Assembly (NCBI GenBank): GCA_049698695.1
Contig: JBAVYH010000216.1
Coordinates: forward strand, 11,095 to 75,094
Direction of reading: 5' to 3'
DNA from: Bog-375 sp049698695
GTDB taxonomy: Bacteria > Acidobacteriota > Terriglobia > Bryobacterales > Bryobacteraceae
Length of the DNA: 64,000 bases
Position numbers and translations under genes: made by a program. This document shows, in pieces, positions 16,655 through 25,520 of the stretch. The notes beneath the pieces are model-generated. The model had not been told where the DNA came from and searched no databases. It saw only the letters and a list, made by a program, of their open reading frames with translations. Positions within the stretch are counted from its first letter, which is position 1, and every line of letters starts with the position of its first letter.

Positions 16655-17614
16655 GTGAAAGGTCTCACCGATATCCCCGGCATCCGCGTCGGCCACGTCT
16701 CCGATTACGAGGCGCTCACCGGCTGCACGGCGATTCTCTGCGAGCGGGGCGCCGTGGGCGGGGTAGATATTCGCGGATCGGCCAGCGGAACCGAGGAGAC
16801 CCCCGCGCTCGATCCGGGCCATCTGGACGACTCGGTCCACGCCATCATGCTCGCCGGCGGCAGCGCCTTCGGATTGGAGGCGGCGTCCGGCGTGCGGCGC
16901 TACCTGGCGCGGCGCGGCATCGGGGTCTTCTTCGGCGGCCAACACATTCCCATCGTGGCGGGGGCCATCCTTTTCGATCTGGGCATCGGCAAGTCGAACG
17001 TTCACCCCGATCTGGCAATGGGCGAAGCTGCCGCTGCGGCTGCAACCGATAGCCCAGTGGCCGAGGGCGCGGTGGGCGCCGGCACGGGCGCCACCGTGGG
17101 CAAGATCCTGGGCATGAAGCATGCCATGAAATCGGGAATCGGCTCGGCTACGGTGGCGCTTGATGGCGGTGTGCTGGTGAGCAGCCTGGTGGCCGTGAAC
17201 GCGATGGGCGACGTGCGCGACCCCGCCAGCGGCAGAATCATCGCCGGTGCGCGCCGGGCGCCGGAAGCCCGAGAGTTCCTCGATACCGCCGCGTACATGA
17301 AACGCCACAGCGCGCTGCCGGGTGCGCCCGCGGCGCCTAAGAATACCACCCTTGCGGTGGTCGCCACCAATGCCCGTCTGACCAAGCTACAGGCTCGGAA
17401 ACTGGCCGAATTAGGCGGCCTCGGCATGGCACGCGCCATTTGTCCAGTGAACACAATGGTGGATGGCGACATTGTCTTCGCGCTGTCGCTGGGCTCGCTC
17501 GCCGCCGGCATCGACTCGCTTGGCGTGGCGGCGGCCGAAGCGGTGGCGCAGGCCATTCTCCGCGCCGTCCAATCCGCCCGCAGCATGGGCGGGCTGCCGG
17601 GCCTGGCAGGGTAG
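16655..17614 (+). CDS. P1 family (S58) aminopeptidase / NylC-like Ntn hydrolase
   Basis: A 319-residue self-processing hydrolase of the DmpA/NylC family. The N-terminal half carries MKGLTDIPGIRVGHVSDYEA and the LAGGSAFGLEAASGV loop. The segment KNTTLAVVATNARLTK places the autocleavage site between Asn230 and Thr231, with Thr231 the new N-terminal nucleophile, as in NylC. Members cleave D- or beta-aminoacyl peptides or amides; the substrate here is unknown. No signal peptide is visible. The start is GTG at 16655; the gene diverges from the mla operon. Confidence 0.92.
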   Translation: MKGLTDIPGIRVGHVSDYEALTGCTAILCERGAVGGVDIRGSASGTEETPALDPGHLDDSVHAIMLAGGSAFGLEAASGVRRYLARRGIGVFFGGQHIPIVAGAILFDLGIGKSNVHPDLAMGEAAAAAATDSPVAEGAVGAGTGATVGKILGMKHAMKSGIGSATVALDGGVLVSSLVAVNAMGDVRDPASGRIIAGARRAPEAREFLDTAAYMKRHSALPGAPAAPKNTTLAVVATNARLTKLQARKLAELGGLGMARAICPVNTMVDGDIVFALSLGSLAAGIDSLGVAAAEAVAQAILRAVQSARSMGGLPGLAG

Positions 17615-17723
17615 CGCCGCTTCCAAACCTTTTCGCGTCCCACCGCGTCTCCAAAGAGTGGCACCGCTCACCAAGGTCGTCCGTGTGCCGAATGATATAC
17701 TGAAAACACACACACAATCTATT

Positions 17724-18665
17724 ATGAAAAGCCCCTGTTTTCTTCTATTGGTCTGCCTCGGCGCGGCCAGCGCCCAGACTCCGGCGCCGCCGTTAGCGAG
17801 TCCGCATTCTCCCGCCGCCGCGCATCCCAAGGCCGCTCCCACTCTCCCCGATCTGCCTGACCCGACGGTCATCGCCGAGTTTCAGGACGGCACCAAATTC
17901 ACCATGGGTGACTTAAAGAAGCTCTATCCGGTGCTGCCGGTTCCTCTCCAAAATGCCGTGAAGCAAGATCCGGTCGAGTTTTTCCACGAGTACGCCACCA
18001 TGCTGAAGTACGATCAAATCGCCCGCGAAAAGAAACTCGACGAGCAGAGCCCGTTCAAAGAGGCCCTCTATTTTTCGCGGTTGATCTACATGTACCAGGC
18101 GCAGTTGCAGGACGTGTTCACGACCGCCACCGTGGAGCCGAACGAGATCGTCAACTATTACGGCCAGCACAAAGACGACTTCAAGGAGATCAAGGTCAAG
18201 GCCATCTATATCCCCTTCGCCGACGCGTCTTCCGCGGAAGACAAAACGTTGACCGAGGAACAGGCCAAGGCCAAAGCCGACAAGTTGGTCGCCGACATTA
18301 AAGGCGGCGCCGATTTCGTGAAGCTGGTCAGGGAAAACTCCCAGGACCCCGACTCCAAGGCCAAAGACGGGGACTTCGGAACCTTCGGCGCCACCGATTC
18401 CGTGCCGGATGCCATCCGGCAAGCGGTGTTCCCGCTCCGGATGGGTGAGATCACCGAGCCGGTGCGGCAGCCTCATGGCTTCTACATTTTCAAGGCGGAG
18501 ATCGTCACCATTCGCCCGCTCTCCCAGGTGCGCGACCAGATTTTCAACGAGCTCAAACAGCAGCACGCCAAGGATTGGATTGAGCGCACCAACGCCGAAA
18601 TTAAGGTGGATTTTCCCAACCCCGCCTTTCCGCCGAAGGGCGCGCCCAGCACGCCTGTAAAGTAA
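17724..18665 (+). CDS. Exported PpiC-type peptidyl-prolyl isomerase
   Basis: A 313-residue folding factor. The first 17 residues (MKSPCFLLLVCLGAASA) are a signal peptide, followed by a Pro/Ala-rich linker to about 45. A SurA/PrsA-like helical region carries KFTMGDLKKLYPVLP. The parvulin domain (about 175-275) has FVKLVRENSQDPDSKAKDGD and the VFPLRMGEITEPV and GFYIFKAE signatures. It probably assists proteins in the periplasm. The ATG at 17724 was chosen because the signal peptide starts there. A TATACT sequence about 24 nt upstream (17695-17700) is a possible -10 box. Confidence 0.92.
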   Translation: MKSPCFLLLVCLGAASAQTPAPPLASPHSPAAAHPKAAPTLPDLPDPTVIAEFQDGTKFTMGDLKKLYPVLPVPLQNAVKQDPVEFFHEYATMLKYDQIAREKKLDEQSPFKEALYFSRLIYMYQAQLQDVFTTATVEPNEIVNYYGQHKDDFKEIKVKAIYIPFADASSAEDKTLTEEQAKAKADKLVADIKGGADFVKLVRENSQDPDSKAKDGDFGTFGATDSVPDAIRQAVFPLRMGEITEPVRQPHGFYIFKAEIVTIRPLSQVRDQIFNELKQQHAKDWIERTNAEIKVDFPNPAFPPKGAPSTPVK

Positions 18666-18685
18666 GCGCATCGGAACCACGACCG

Positions 18686-18837
18686 TTGTAGGGGCGAGGC
18701 ATGCCTCGGCCAGCGTCGGCAATCTGCCGGCCTGGCTCGCAAAGAACCGGCGGCAAAAGACCGCCGGCGCTACCGAAGAACGCGCCGCCGTAGCCGCCGC
18801 ACCGCCGGTTTTTTGCCGCCGGTTCCTTTGACTTCAC
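18686..18837. repeat. Block of dispersed hairpin elements
   Basis: It contains the perfect palindrome CGAGGCATGCCTCG (18695-18708), a 30-nt hairpin element (18744-18773) identical to the reverse complement of 63675-63704, and a partial inverted copy (about 18811-18834, ACCGCCGG with TTGCCGCCGGTTCC). The block fills the whole gap between the PpiC gene and the next gene's promoter. Confidence 0.75.
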
Positions 18838-18889
18838 CCGCACCAGCGGCAAGACCGCCCCCGGGACAAATCGCTACCGGCACCTGCGC

Positions 18890-18895
18890 TAGCAT
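18890..18895 (+). promoter_or_regulatory. -10 box for Ldh-family gene (short leader)
   Basis: TAGCAT in the context GCTAGCAT ends 9 nt before the ATG at 18905. The same GCTAGCAT precedes the HAD gene at 23974. Confidence 0.4.
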
Positions 18896-18904
18896 GGGAG
18901 TCTC

Positions 18905-19936
18905 ATGCCAACCGTTGCCGCTCCCGTGCTCAGGAATTTCACTGAGTCTATCCTGGTGACCGCCGGCGTGCCGCCGCATAAGTCCGCCATCGTCGCCGCT
19001 TCGTTAGTTGCCTCCAACCTGCGCGGGGTCGATTCGCACGGTATCCAGTTGTTGACGTTCTACGTCGATCAACTGCTGGCCGGCGAAATGGACCCTCACG
19101 CCGACGGTCGCGTGGTCTCCGAAAGCGGTTCCTGCTTGTTGTTCGACGGGCAGAACGGCATCGGGCAATGGATCGCGGAAACCTGCTGCGGGCACGCCGT
19201 CCGCATCGCCCGCCAGAACGGCGTGGCGCTGGTGACCGCGCGCGAATCCAATCATTTCGGAGCTTGCGCCTGGTGGGCGCAGAAGATGCGCGAGGCCGGA
19301 CAAATCGGCATCGTGATGTGCAACGCCTCGCCCATTGTGCCGCCCTGGCAAGCCAAGGAAGGCCGCTTCGGCACCAACCCCATTTGCATGGCCGTGCCCG
19401 GGCCATGGCTGCTGGATATGGCCACTACCACGGTGGCGGCAGGCAAGATCTTCAAGGCCTTCATCAACCATCAACCGCAGATTCCGGCCGGCTGGGCGTT
19501 CGATTCCGAAGGCGTGCCCACCACCAGAACCGAGGAAGCCTATCACGGCATGCTGATGCCGCTCGGCGGTTACAAGGGCAGCGGGCTGGGGTTCCTGGTG
19601 GAGATTCTCTGCGCCGTGCTTTCGGGCGGCGCCATGTCCAACGAGGTGGGCGGCATCCGCTTCCGCGGGAAACTGGTGCGCACCAGCCAGATGTTCCTGG
19701 CCATCGACGTCGCCCGTTTCATGCCGCTCGAAGAATTCACCGCGCGCATGGAGCGCCTGGTTGCGCTGGTGAAGAGCGCCCCGCCCGCTCCCGGCTACGA
19801 GGAAGTGCTGGTGGCAGGCGACCCGGAATGGCGCACCGAGGCCGAACGCCTCCGCAACGGAATTCCCATCTCCGCCGGCAATTGGGAAACGTTGCTCAAC
19901 ACTGCCGCTCGGGTAAGGGTTTCCCCGCCCGAGTAA
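18905..19936 (+). CDS. Ldh-family (malate/lactate/ureidoglycolate) oxidoreductase
   Basis: A 343-residue NAD(P)-dependent dehydrogenase of the family that includes ComC, YiaK and AllD. The conserved NLRGVDSHGIQ near residue 40 and ESNHFGACAWWA near 115 supply active-site Ser/His residues. GTNPICMAVPGP and the LMPLGGYKGSGLGFLVEIL loop are also family hallmarks. These enzymes oxidise 2-hydroxy acids such as malate, sulfolactate or ureidoglycolate; the substrate is not determined and no pathway gene lies next to it. No signal peptide, so cytosolic. Confidence 0.9.
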   Translation: MPTVAAPVLRNFTESILVTAGVPPHKSAIVAASLVASNLRGVDSHGIQLLTFYVDQLLAGEMDPHADGRVVSESGSCLLFDGQNGIGQWIAETCCGHAVRIARQNGVALVTARESNHFGACAWWAQKMREAGQIGIVMCNASPIVPPWQAKEGRFGTNPICMAVPGPWLLDMATTTVAAGKIFKAFINHQPQIPAGWAFDSEGVPTTRTEEAYHGMLMPLGGYKGSGLGFLVEILCAVLSGGAMSNEVGGIRFRGKLVRTSQMFLAIDVARFMPLEEFTARMERLVALVKSAPPAPGYEEVLVAGDPEWRTEAERLRNGIPISAGNWETLLNTAARVRVSPPE

Positions 19937-20119
19937 GCGTGCGGCACCAAGCCGCGGGCCGGCGGCGGTTCAATACGCGACGGCCGTCTTGCGTCCCTTG
20001 GCCTCGCTGCTGCCGGCGCGACAGCCAGCAACGCCGCCATCAGAATCCGGATCACTCTTCTCAGACTTCATCAAAAATATCACTTTCGCGCGGGCGTTCC
20101 AATCCTGTTCGGGCAGGAC

Positions 20120-20755
20120 TCACTTTGCGTCCGTTACGCCGGTCGCGGACCGCTGCCGCCATACCAGAAAGAAGACGGCGACGGCGATAAACGGCAGCGC
20201 CGGCGCTCCGCCGCGCCAAAGCCCGTAGGCAAGAGCGCTCAAGAGGCCGAAGACGATCGTCCCCATCACCGCGGCCGGCCGCAGCCCGAGCCGGAGCAGC
20301 GCCGCGGCGGCAACGCCGCCGACGAGCAGGTCGCCAATTCCCACAATCGGAATGGTGTGGCCGCGAACCGGCACGTCCAGGCTGAGGTACAGCAGCAAGC
20401 TACCCGAACCGGCACGGTATCGCTCGACAAGTATGTGAGTGAAGCCGCCGGAGAACGATAGAAGGTCGACAACCGCCGCCACGGCGAGAAACACGGCCAC
20501 CGCCGGCGGCGCCTGGAGTCCGCTTTCGATCAGGAGCACGCCGCCGGTGGCTCCCGCCAGAACCGCTAGGTCAATCACCGGCCACGGCGATGGACGGAGA
20601 GCGAGCGCAGCGCCATAAGCGAGAAGGAGGGCGCCCGCCAGAAGCCTTCTCCGCGAAACGGAGACCGCGCCGGCGAGGCGCGAAGCGCACACCACCGCAG
20701 CCAGGCCGCCCACGGTCACCGCCGCGGCCAGGGCTGAAAAGAGGGAACGAGACAT
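20120..20755 (-). CDS. Polytopic protein with presenilin-type GxGD and PAL motifs
   Basis: A 211-residue protein with about seven hydrophobic segments and no recognisable transporter motif. Three features occur in the order seen in presenilin/signal peptide peptidase proteases: an Asp within a membrane segment (D97 in AAVVDLLSFSGG), then GIGD at 139-142 near the start of the next segment, then PAL at 185-187 in the last segment. Two conserved Asp residues and PAL define the active site of GxGD intramembrane aspartyl proteases. Small prokaryotic homologues are known in archaea. The assignment rests on motif order, without alignment. It stands between two convergent or unrelated genes. Confidence 0.6.
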   Translation of the reverse strand: MSRSLFSALAAAVTVGGLAAVVCASRLAGAVSVSRRRLLAGALLLAYGAALALRPSPWPVIDLAVLAGATGGVLLIESGLQAPPAVAVFLAVAAVVDLLSFSGGFTHILVERYRAGSGSLLLYLSLDVPVRGHTIPIVGIGDLLVGGVAAAALLRLGLRPAAVMGTIVFGLLSALAYGLWRGGAPALPFIAVAVFFLVWRQRSATGVTDAK

Positions 20756-20889
20756 GCGCCTCCATCAGTGCGGAATCCTACGTCCGAATTGTAACTGGCC
20801 GGAGCGCGGCCGGCGCGGTGCGGTACGTGCCTTCCCTTCGCGGCTTCCTTTGAAGTACCCGGCCGCCGCCAGCAGATGCGAGGCAGTGT

Positions 20890-21897
20890 TTAGGAACCGC
20901 CGGCCTCAGTGCCCGTGGGCTCCTGCTGCGTCAGGCAGTGCAGCGTGCCCAGGCCCCAGATCAGGTCGGTCGAGTTGATGCCGGCCACCTCGCGGTCCGG
21001 GAATGCGCGCGCCAGCGCTGCCAGCGCCACCCGGTCGGCGGGATCGTTGAAGGTCGGCGCCAGCACCAGGCGGTTGGCAATATAGAAATTGGCGTAGCTG
21101 GCGGGAAGCCGCCGTCCGGCAAACATCAGCGGCCGCGGCATGGGCAGTTTCACCACGCGCAAGCCGGCAGCGCGCAGAATGCGTAAATTTTCGCGCAGCG
21201 GCAAGTAGTTCGCGTCGGAGCGATCGGCTTCGCTCGCCGCCGCCACCGTGTCGCGCGCCACGAAACGCGCGATGTCGTCAACATGGCCGTGGGTATCGTC
21301 TCCGGCGATGCCGTTGTGCAGCCAGATCACACGTGTTACGCCCAGGTGCGCGCGCAGCATCTGTTCTACCTGCGCGCGGCTCATGCCCGGGTTTCGCGCC
21401 TGCATCGGGCTCAACAGGCATTCCTCGGTGGTCAGCAGCAAACCGGCGCCGTTGACGTCGATGCTGCCGCCTTCCAGCACCATGTCCGGCGTGAATACCG
21501 GCAGCTTGAGGCGCCGCGCCATCCAGGCTGGCACAGCCGCATCCAGCTTCCAATCGTCGTATTTGGCCCAGGCGTTGAATCGCCACGTCGTGAGCGCCAG
21601 GGCGCCTCGCCGGTCCTTAACGAACAGCGGGCCGTAATCGCGCGTCCACGAGCGGTTGGTCGGGCAGACGAAAAACTCCACCGCCCCCGCATTCGCTCCA
21701 ACTTTCGCCAGCACGCGACGCGCCTGCCGTTCCAGCGCGCGGTCGCGCACCAGAATGCGAACCCGCTCCACCTGGCTCAGCTTGCGCACGATCTCGCCGT
21801 ACACCCACGGAATCGGCGCGAAACGGCCGGGCCAGTCTGAGCGGTTGTGCGGCCACGCGACCCAGGTGGCTTTGTGCGGCTCCCATTCCGCCGGCAT
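20890..21897 (-). CDS. aguA: Agmatine deiminase
   Basis: A 335-residue member of the peptidyl-arginine-deiminase-like family that turns agmatine into N-carbamoylputrescine. It begins MPAEWEPHKATWVAWPHN, the standard opening of AguA. Catalytic elements seen are ENGSIDVNG-type GGSIDVNGAG, DDTHGHVDDIARF and the C-terminal GTLHCLTQQ with the nucleophilic Cys. The start at 21897 was chosen at this opening; upstream in-frame codons lack similarity. It lies 23 nt downstream of the aguB gene, so the pair is an agmatine-to-putrescine operon. Confidence 0.94.
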   Translation of the reverse strand: MPAEWEPHKATWVAWPHNRSDWPGRFAPIPWVYGEIVRKLSQVERVRILVRDRALERQARRVLAKVGANAGAVEFFVCPTNRSWTRDYGPLFVKDRRGALALTTWRFNAWAKYDDWKLDAAVPAWMARRLKLPVFTPDMVLEGGSIDVNGAGLLLTTEECLLSPMQARNPGMSRAQVEQMLRAHLGVTRVIWLHNGIAGDDTHGHVDDIARFVARDTVAAASEADRSDANYLPLRENLRILRAAGLRVVKLPMPRPLMFAGRRLPASYANFYIANRLVLAPTFNDPADRVALAALARAFPDREVAGINSTDLIWGLGTLHCLTQQEPTGTEAGGS

Positions 21898-21920
21898 GCG
21901 AAAGGCGCGCTCTCTCCGGC

Positions 21921-22802
21921 TCAATCGATCACCCGGTTGAGGATGGGCTGGTAGGCGTCGATGCGACGGTCGCGCAGGAACGGCCAGTTGCGCCTTACTT
22001 CCTCGATGCGCCTTGGATCGCATTCTACGATCGTCGTCTCCTCTTTTTCGTGGCCGGCCTCGGCCAGCATCTGGCCAAACGGATCGGCCACGAATGAGGC
22101 GCCCCAGAATTCCAGGCCCCGCTCCGGCGGTCCTTCATATCCCACGCGGTTCACCGCGGCCACGTATAGCCCGTTGGCGATGGCGTGCCCGCGCTGGATG
22201 GTGCGCCATGCGTCGTGTTGCGCGGCGCCGAATTCCCGCTTCTCCGCCGGATGCCAGCCAATCGCCGTGGGATAAAACAGCACCTGCGCGCCGCCCAACG
22301 CAGCCAGCCGCGCCGCCTCCGGATACCACTGGTCCCAGCACACCAGCGGCGCAATCCGCGCGTAGCGCGTCTCGAAACAACGGAAACCCAGATCGCCGGG
22401 CGCGAAGTAATACTTCTCGAAATACAACGGATCGTCCGGGATGTGCATCTTGCGGTACATCCCGAGCAGCAATCCATCCGCATCGAACACCAGCGCCGTG
22501 TTGTGATACAGGCCCGCCGCGCGGCGCTCGAAGATGGAGCCGATGATTACCACCGCCAGCTCGCGCGCCAGCCGCGAAAGGCTTTCCACCGTCGGCCCGG
22601 GCACCGGTTCCGCCAAGTCGAAGAAGCGGCTGTCTTCCTCGCGGCAGAAGTATTGCGAGCGGAACAACTCGGGCAGGCAGATGATCTGCGCCCCGCGGCC
22701 GGCCGCCTCGCGGATGCGCCATTCCGCCTTGGCCAGATTCTCGTTCGGATCCACCGAGCACGCCATCTGGATGAGCCCGATCCGGAACTTGGAGTGCTGC
22801 AC
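21921..22802 (-). CDS. aguB: N-carbamoylputrescine amidase
   Basis: A 293-residue nitrilase-superfamily enzyme that releases putrescine from N-carbamoylputrescine. The Glu-Lys-Cys triad is visible in ICLPELF, YRKMHIPDDP and APLVCWDQWYPE. PEAARLAALGGA and WRTIQRGHAIANGLYVAAVN are typical of AguB. The GTG at 22802 gives VQHSKFRIGLIQMAC and has TACAAT ending 6 nt upstream, which suggests leaderless translation; an ATG at 22844 would add 14 residues. First gene of the aguB-aguA pair. Confidence 0.94.
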   Translation of the reverse strand: MQHSKFRIGLIQMACSVDPNENLAKAEWRIREAAGRGAQIICLPELFRSQYFCREEDSRFFDLAEPVPGPTVESLSRLARELAVVIIGSIFERRAAGLYHNTALVFDADGLLLGMYRKMHIPDDPLYFEKYYFAPGDLGFRCFETRYARIAPLVCWDQWYPEAARLAALGGAQVLFYPTAIGWHPAEKREFGAAQHDAWRTIQRGHAIANGLYVAAVNRVGYEGPPERGLEFWGASFVADPFGQMLAEAGHEKEETTIVECDPRRIEEVRRNWPFLRDRRIDAYQPILNRVID

Positions 22803-22808
22803 CTCACC

Positions 22809-22814
22809 ATTGTA
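22809..22814 (-). promoter_or_regulatory. -10 box for aguB (leaderless)
   Basis: On the minus strand TACAAT ends 6 nt before the GTG at 22802, so the predicted first transcribed base is the start codon itself. Confidence 0.4.
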
Positions 22815-22970
22815 GCGGGGCTTGGCCGGGCAGACTTGCTCCATTGGCCTGGTGTCGCCAAGACCGGTTGCCGTCCGAAATCGTACCCGGCCATTGAGTC
22901 CCCAGGGAACCTGCGAGCATCCAAGCACCGTCAACATCAACGCGCGCGCAAACGCGCAAAGGAGAACCTC

Positions 22971-23834
22971 ATGCCACACGTTACTGTAGGGAAGGAAAAC
23001 TCCGGCAACATTGACCTCTACTATGAGGACCACGGCTCCGGTGCGCCGGTTGTCCTGATCCATGGATATCCGCTGAGCGGCGCTTCCTGGGAAAAGCAGA
23101 CCGCAGCGCTTTTGGCAGCGGGTCACCGCGTGATCACCTATGACCGCAGAGGATTCGGCAAGTCCAGCCAGCCAACCAGCGGCTACAACTATGACACCTT
23201 CGCCGAAGACCTGCGCCAGCTCTTGACGCGGCTCGAGCTACGCGATTTCGCGCTGGTCGGTTTCTCCATGGGAGGCGGCGAAGTGGCGCGTTACGTAGGC
23301 AAATACGGATCGAACGGCGTGAGCAAGGCCATATTCATCTCATCGGTGCCGCCCTTTCTGCTGAAAACGCCGGACAACCCGGAGGGCGTGGACGGCGCTG
23401 TTTTCGAGGGGATCGAGAAGGCTGTCGCCGCGGACCGCTACGCGTTCTTCACCGAGTTCTTCAAGAATTTCTACAACACGGATCTCCTGCTGGGGAAGCG
23501 TGTCAGCGAACAGGCTGTCCAGGCGAGCTGGAACGTCGCAGCCAGCGCCTCCGCCACGGCCAGCCTCGCGTGCGTGCCGACATGGCACGAGGACTTCCGC
23601 AGGGATCTGACCCGCGTCGACGTGCCCACCCTGGTCATTCACGGCGATGCGGACCGAATTGTGCCGATCGGCGCCGCCGGTCTCCGCACCGCCAAACTAA
23701 TCAAGGGTGCCCGCTTGGTGGTGATCAAGGAGGGGCCGCACTGCATCACCTGGACCCACACAGAGGAAGTGAACCGCGAACTGGTGAATTTCCTTGGGAA
23801 AGAAATCGGCAAGAGAGCCGGTTCGGCGGCGTAG
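22971..23834 (+). CDS. Alpha/beta hydrolase (non-haem haloperoxidase-like)
   Basis: A 287-residue alpha/beta hydrolase with a full triad: Ser in GFSMGGGE, Asp in VIHGDADRIVP and His in EGPHCITWTH. The oxyanion region HGYPLSG and the YDRRGFGKSS segment match the esterase group once called cofactor-free haloperoxidases, which are mostly promiscuous esterases. The ATG at 22971 has GGAGAA 4 nt upstream. No signal peptide. It diverges from aguBA, with about 170 nt between the starts. Confidence 0.93.
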   Translation: MPHVTVGKENSGNIDLYYEDHGSGAPVVLIHGYPLSGASWEKQTAALLAAGHRVITYDRRGFGKSSQPTSGYNYDTFAEDLRQLLTRLELRDFALVGFSMGGGEVARYVGKYGSNGVSKAIFISSVPPFLLKTPDNPEGVDGAVFEGIEKAVAADRYAFFTEFFKNFYNTDLLLGKRVSEQAVQASWNVAASASATASLACVPTWHEDFRRDLTRVDVPTLVIHGDADRIVPIGAAGLRTAKLIKGARLVVIKEGPHCITWTHTEEVNRELVNFLGKEIGKRAGSAA

Positions 23835-23961
23835 AGAACAAAGCAATTGCCAACGAAGCATGGTCCGAAGTGTGTCGCGTGGTAGCATCAGGCCGAATGC
23901 GCGCCGCGCCCAAAGTTGAATTCGGCAATCCGGTGCTCCGCGAATGCGCGCCCACTCGCGC

Positions 23962-23967
23962 TAGCAT
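23962..23967 (+). promoter_or_regulatory. -10 box for HAD gene (leaderless)
   Basis: TAGCAT (in GCTAGCAT) ends 6 nt before the GTG at 23974, and no Shine-Dalgarno sequence is present. Confidence 0.4.
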
Positions 23968-23973
23968 CATTTT

Positions 23974-24666
23974 GTGAGCTATCGCGCGCTGGTCTTGTTC
24001 GATATCGACGGCACCCTGATGCGGCGCGCCGGGCCGCACCATCGGCAGGCGCTGGTCCACGGCATCCGCAAGGTCACCGGCCTCGATACCAGTACCATCG
24101 GCATTCCCGTGCAGGGCATGCTGGACCCGGCCATCGTAATGGAAATGATGCGCCGCGCCGGCGCCAAACGCGCGCTCATCCGCCAGGCCATGCCCGAAAT
24201 TCAGCGCGCCGCGGAGCGCTACTACCTGCGCGTGTGCCCGCCGCTCGAAGGCTCGTACTGCCCCGGTGTGCCCGCGCTGCTCGAGCGCCTGGTCCGCCGC
24301 GGCTTTCTGCTGGCGCTGGTCACCGGCAACCTCACCCGCATCGGCTGGCGCAAGCTGGAGCGCGCCGGCTTTGCCCACTATTTCCGCTACGGCGCTTTCG
24401 GCGACATGGCCGCCACCCGAAGCTGCCTGGTGAAATGGGCTATCCGGGAGGCGCGGTTGCGCCACTCGCTCCCTGCGCGCGCGCCTGTCACGCTGGTGGG
24501 CGACGCCACTTCCGATGTGATCGCCGCGCGCGAAAACCGCGTCCGTGTCATCGCCGTCCAGACCGGCATTACTCCCGTGGAGGATCTTCAGGCGCTCAAG
24601 CCGGATTACCTGCTGCGCAATCTGAGGGACTTTCGCCTGCGGATGGTGGAGGACCCGCCCCGCTGA
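23974..24666 (+). CDS. HAD-family hydrolase, phosphoglycolate-phosphatase-like
   Basis: A 230-residue phosphatase. Motif I is LFDIDGTLM at residues 8-16 with both Asp residues, motif II is LALVTGN, and motif IV is VTLVGDATSDVIAAREN. An alpha-helical cap of the Gph type lies between motifs I and II. The substrate could be phosphoglycolate or another small phosphoester. The start is GTG at 23974. Confidence 0.9.
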   Translation: MSYRALVLFDIDGTLMRRAGPHHRQALVHGIRKVTGLDTSTIGIPVQGMLDPAIVMEMMRRAGAKRALIRQAMPEIQRAAERYYLRVCPPLEGSYCPGVPALLERLVRRGFLLALVTGNLTRIGWRKLERAGFAHYFRYGAFGDMAATRSCLVKWAIREARLRHSLPARAPVTLVGDATSDVIAARENRVRVIAVQTGITPVEDLQALKPDYLLRNLRDFRLRMVEDPPR

Positions 24667-24780
24667 ATCGCCGGAGGCGCGCATCCCCGCTCACGGCCCC
24701 CGTATTTGGCCGCTCTGACCGGCGTTGCTATCCGCGCTGGATCGGCCTGCCTCCGGCCGCGGTTTTCCGGCGCGCTTCGC

Positions 24781-25485
24781 CTATGGCGCGATCAACCCTG
24801 CCCGAATCGCATACCGCACCATGCTGGCGGTTTCATGCACGCCCAGCTTCTCCAGGATGCGGCTCCGGTGAGACTCCACCGTTTTGTAACTGATCCCGAG
24901 TTGCTGCGCCGCCTGCCTGGTGGACTTTCCCTCCGCGACCAGCACCAACACTTGGCGTTCGCGCTCTGTCAGCGTAAACACGATGCGCAGCGCTTCCTCA
25001 TCCGGCGTGAAGTACGTGCGCCGGCGGTCGCCCATTTCCGCCGCCATGCCAATGAACCCAGCCAACTCGCCCGCTCCGTTCAGGCGCGGGAGGCCGCGGT
25101 CTTCCACCCAGCAATACTCGCCGTCCGCGCGCTGCAGGCGGTATTGGATGCGGTAGGGCTGCCGCGCGCCGAATGACTTGAGATAGGTTTCGACACAAAT
25201 GTCGCGATCGTCGGGCTGAAGCCCTTCGGTCCAGCCGTTTCCCAATTCCTCCGCCATCGACCGGCCGCGGAAATCCAGCCACGCGCGGTTGCAGTAAGTC
25301 CGCAACGCATCGGGCCCGGACATCCAGATCATCAATGGAGAGGAATCCGCAGCCTGGCGGAGACTTTCCTCCCCGCTTTCTTCCCGCGTTTTCGTCTGCT
25401 CGAGTTCCGCTTCCAACTCGGCAACCCGCTTGCGCCAGACGGCGCATTCTTCACATGCCATTGCGGCGGGTGTGTGCGGTTCCAT
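24781..25485 (-). CDS. PAS-domain LuxR-family transcription regulator
   Basis: A 234-residue regulator. A Cys-containing N terminus (CEECAVWRKR) leads into a short coiled coil (about 18-45), then a PAS fold (about 45-150, with ADSSPLMIWMSGPDALRTYC and the PAC-type YRLQRADGEYCWVEDRG), then a LuxR helix-turn-helix (about 165-230, LTERERQVLVLVAEG and KTVESHRSRILEKLGV). No receiver or kinase domain is present, so the PAS domain is the likely sensor. It diverges from an ECF sigma operon and shares with it a gap that holds a 12-bp inverted repeat. Confidence 0.9.
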   Translation of the reverse strand: MEPHTPAAMACEECAVWRKRVAELEAELEQTKTREESGEESLRQAADSSPLMIWMSGPDALRTYCNRAWLDFRGRSMAEELGNGWTEGLQPDDRDICVETYLKSFGARQPYRIQYRLQRADGEYCWVEDRGLPRLNGAGELAGFIGMAAEMGDRRRTYFTPDEEALRIVFTLTERERQVLVLVAEGKSTRQAAQQLGISYKTVESHRSRILEKLGVHETASMVRYAIRAGLIAP

Positions 25486-25520
25486 GGTCTAGTTGATGAT
25501 AGATCCCCTGAAACGAGCGG

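Noticed and set aside
19937..20119. Signal-peptide-like start MIRILMAALLAVAPAAARPR on the minus strand at 20055
   Set aside because: The frame runs antisense into the Ldh gene and has no domain beyond the first 18 residues. It may be a decayed gene end but cannot be supported.
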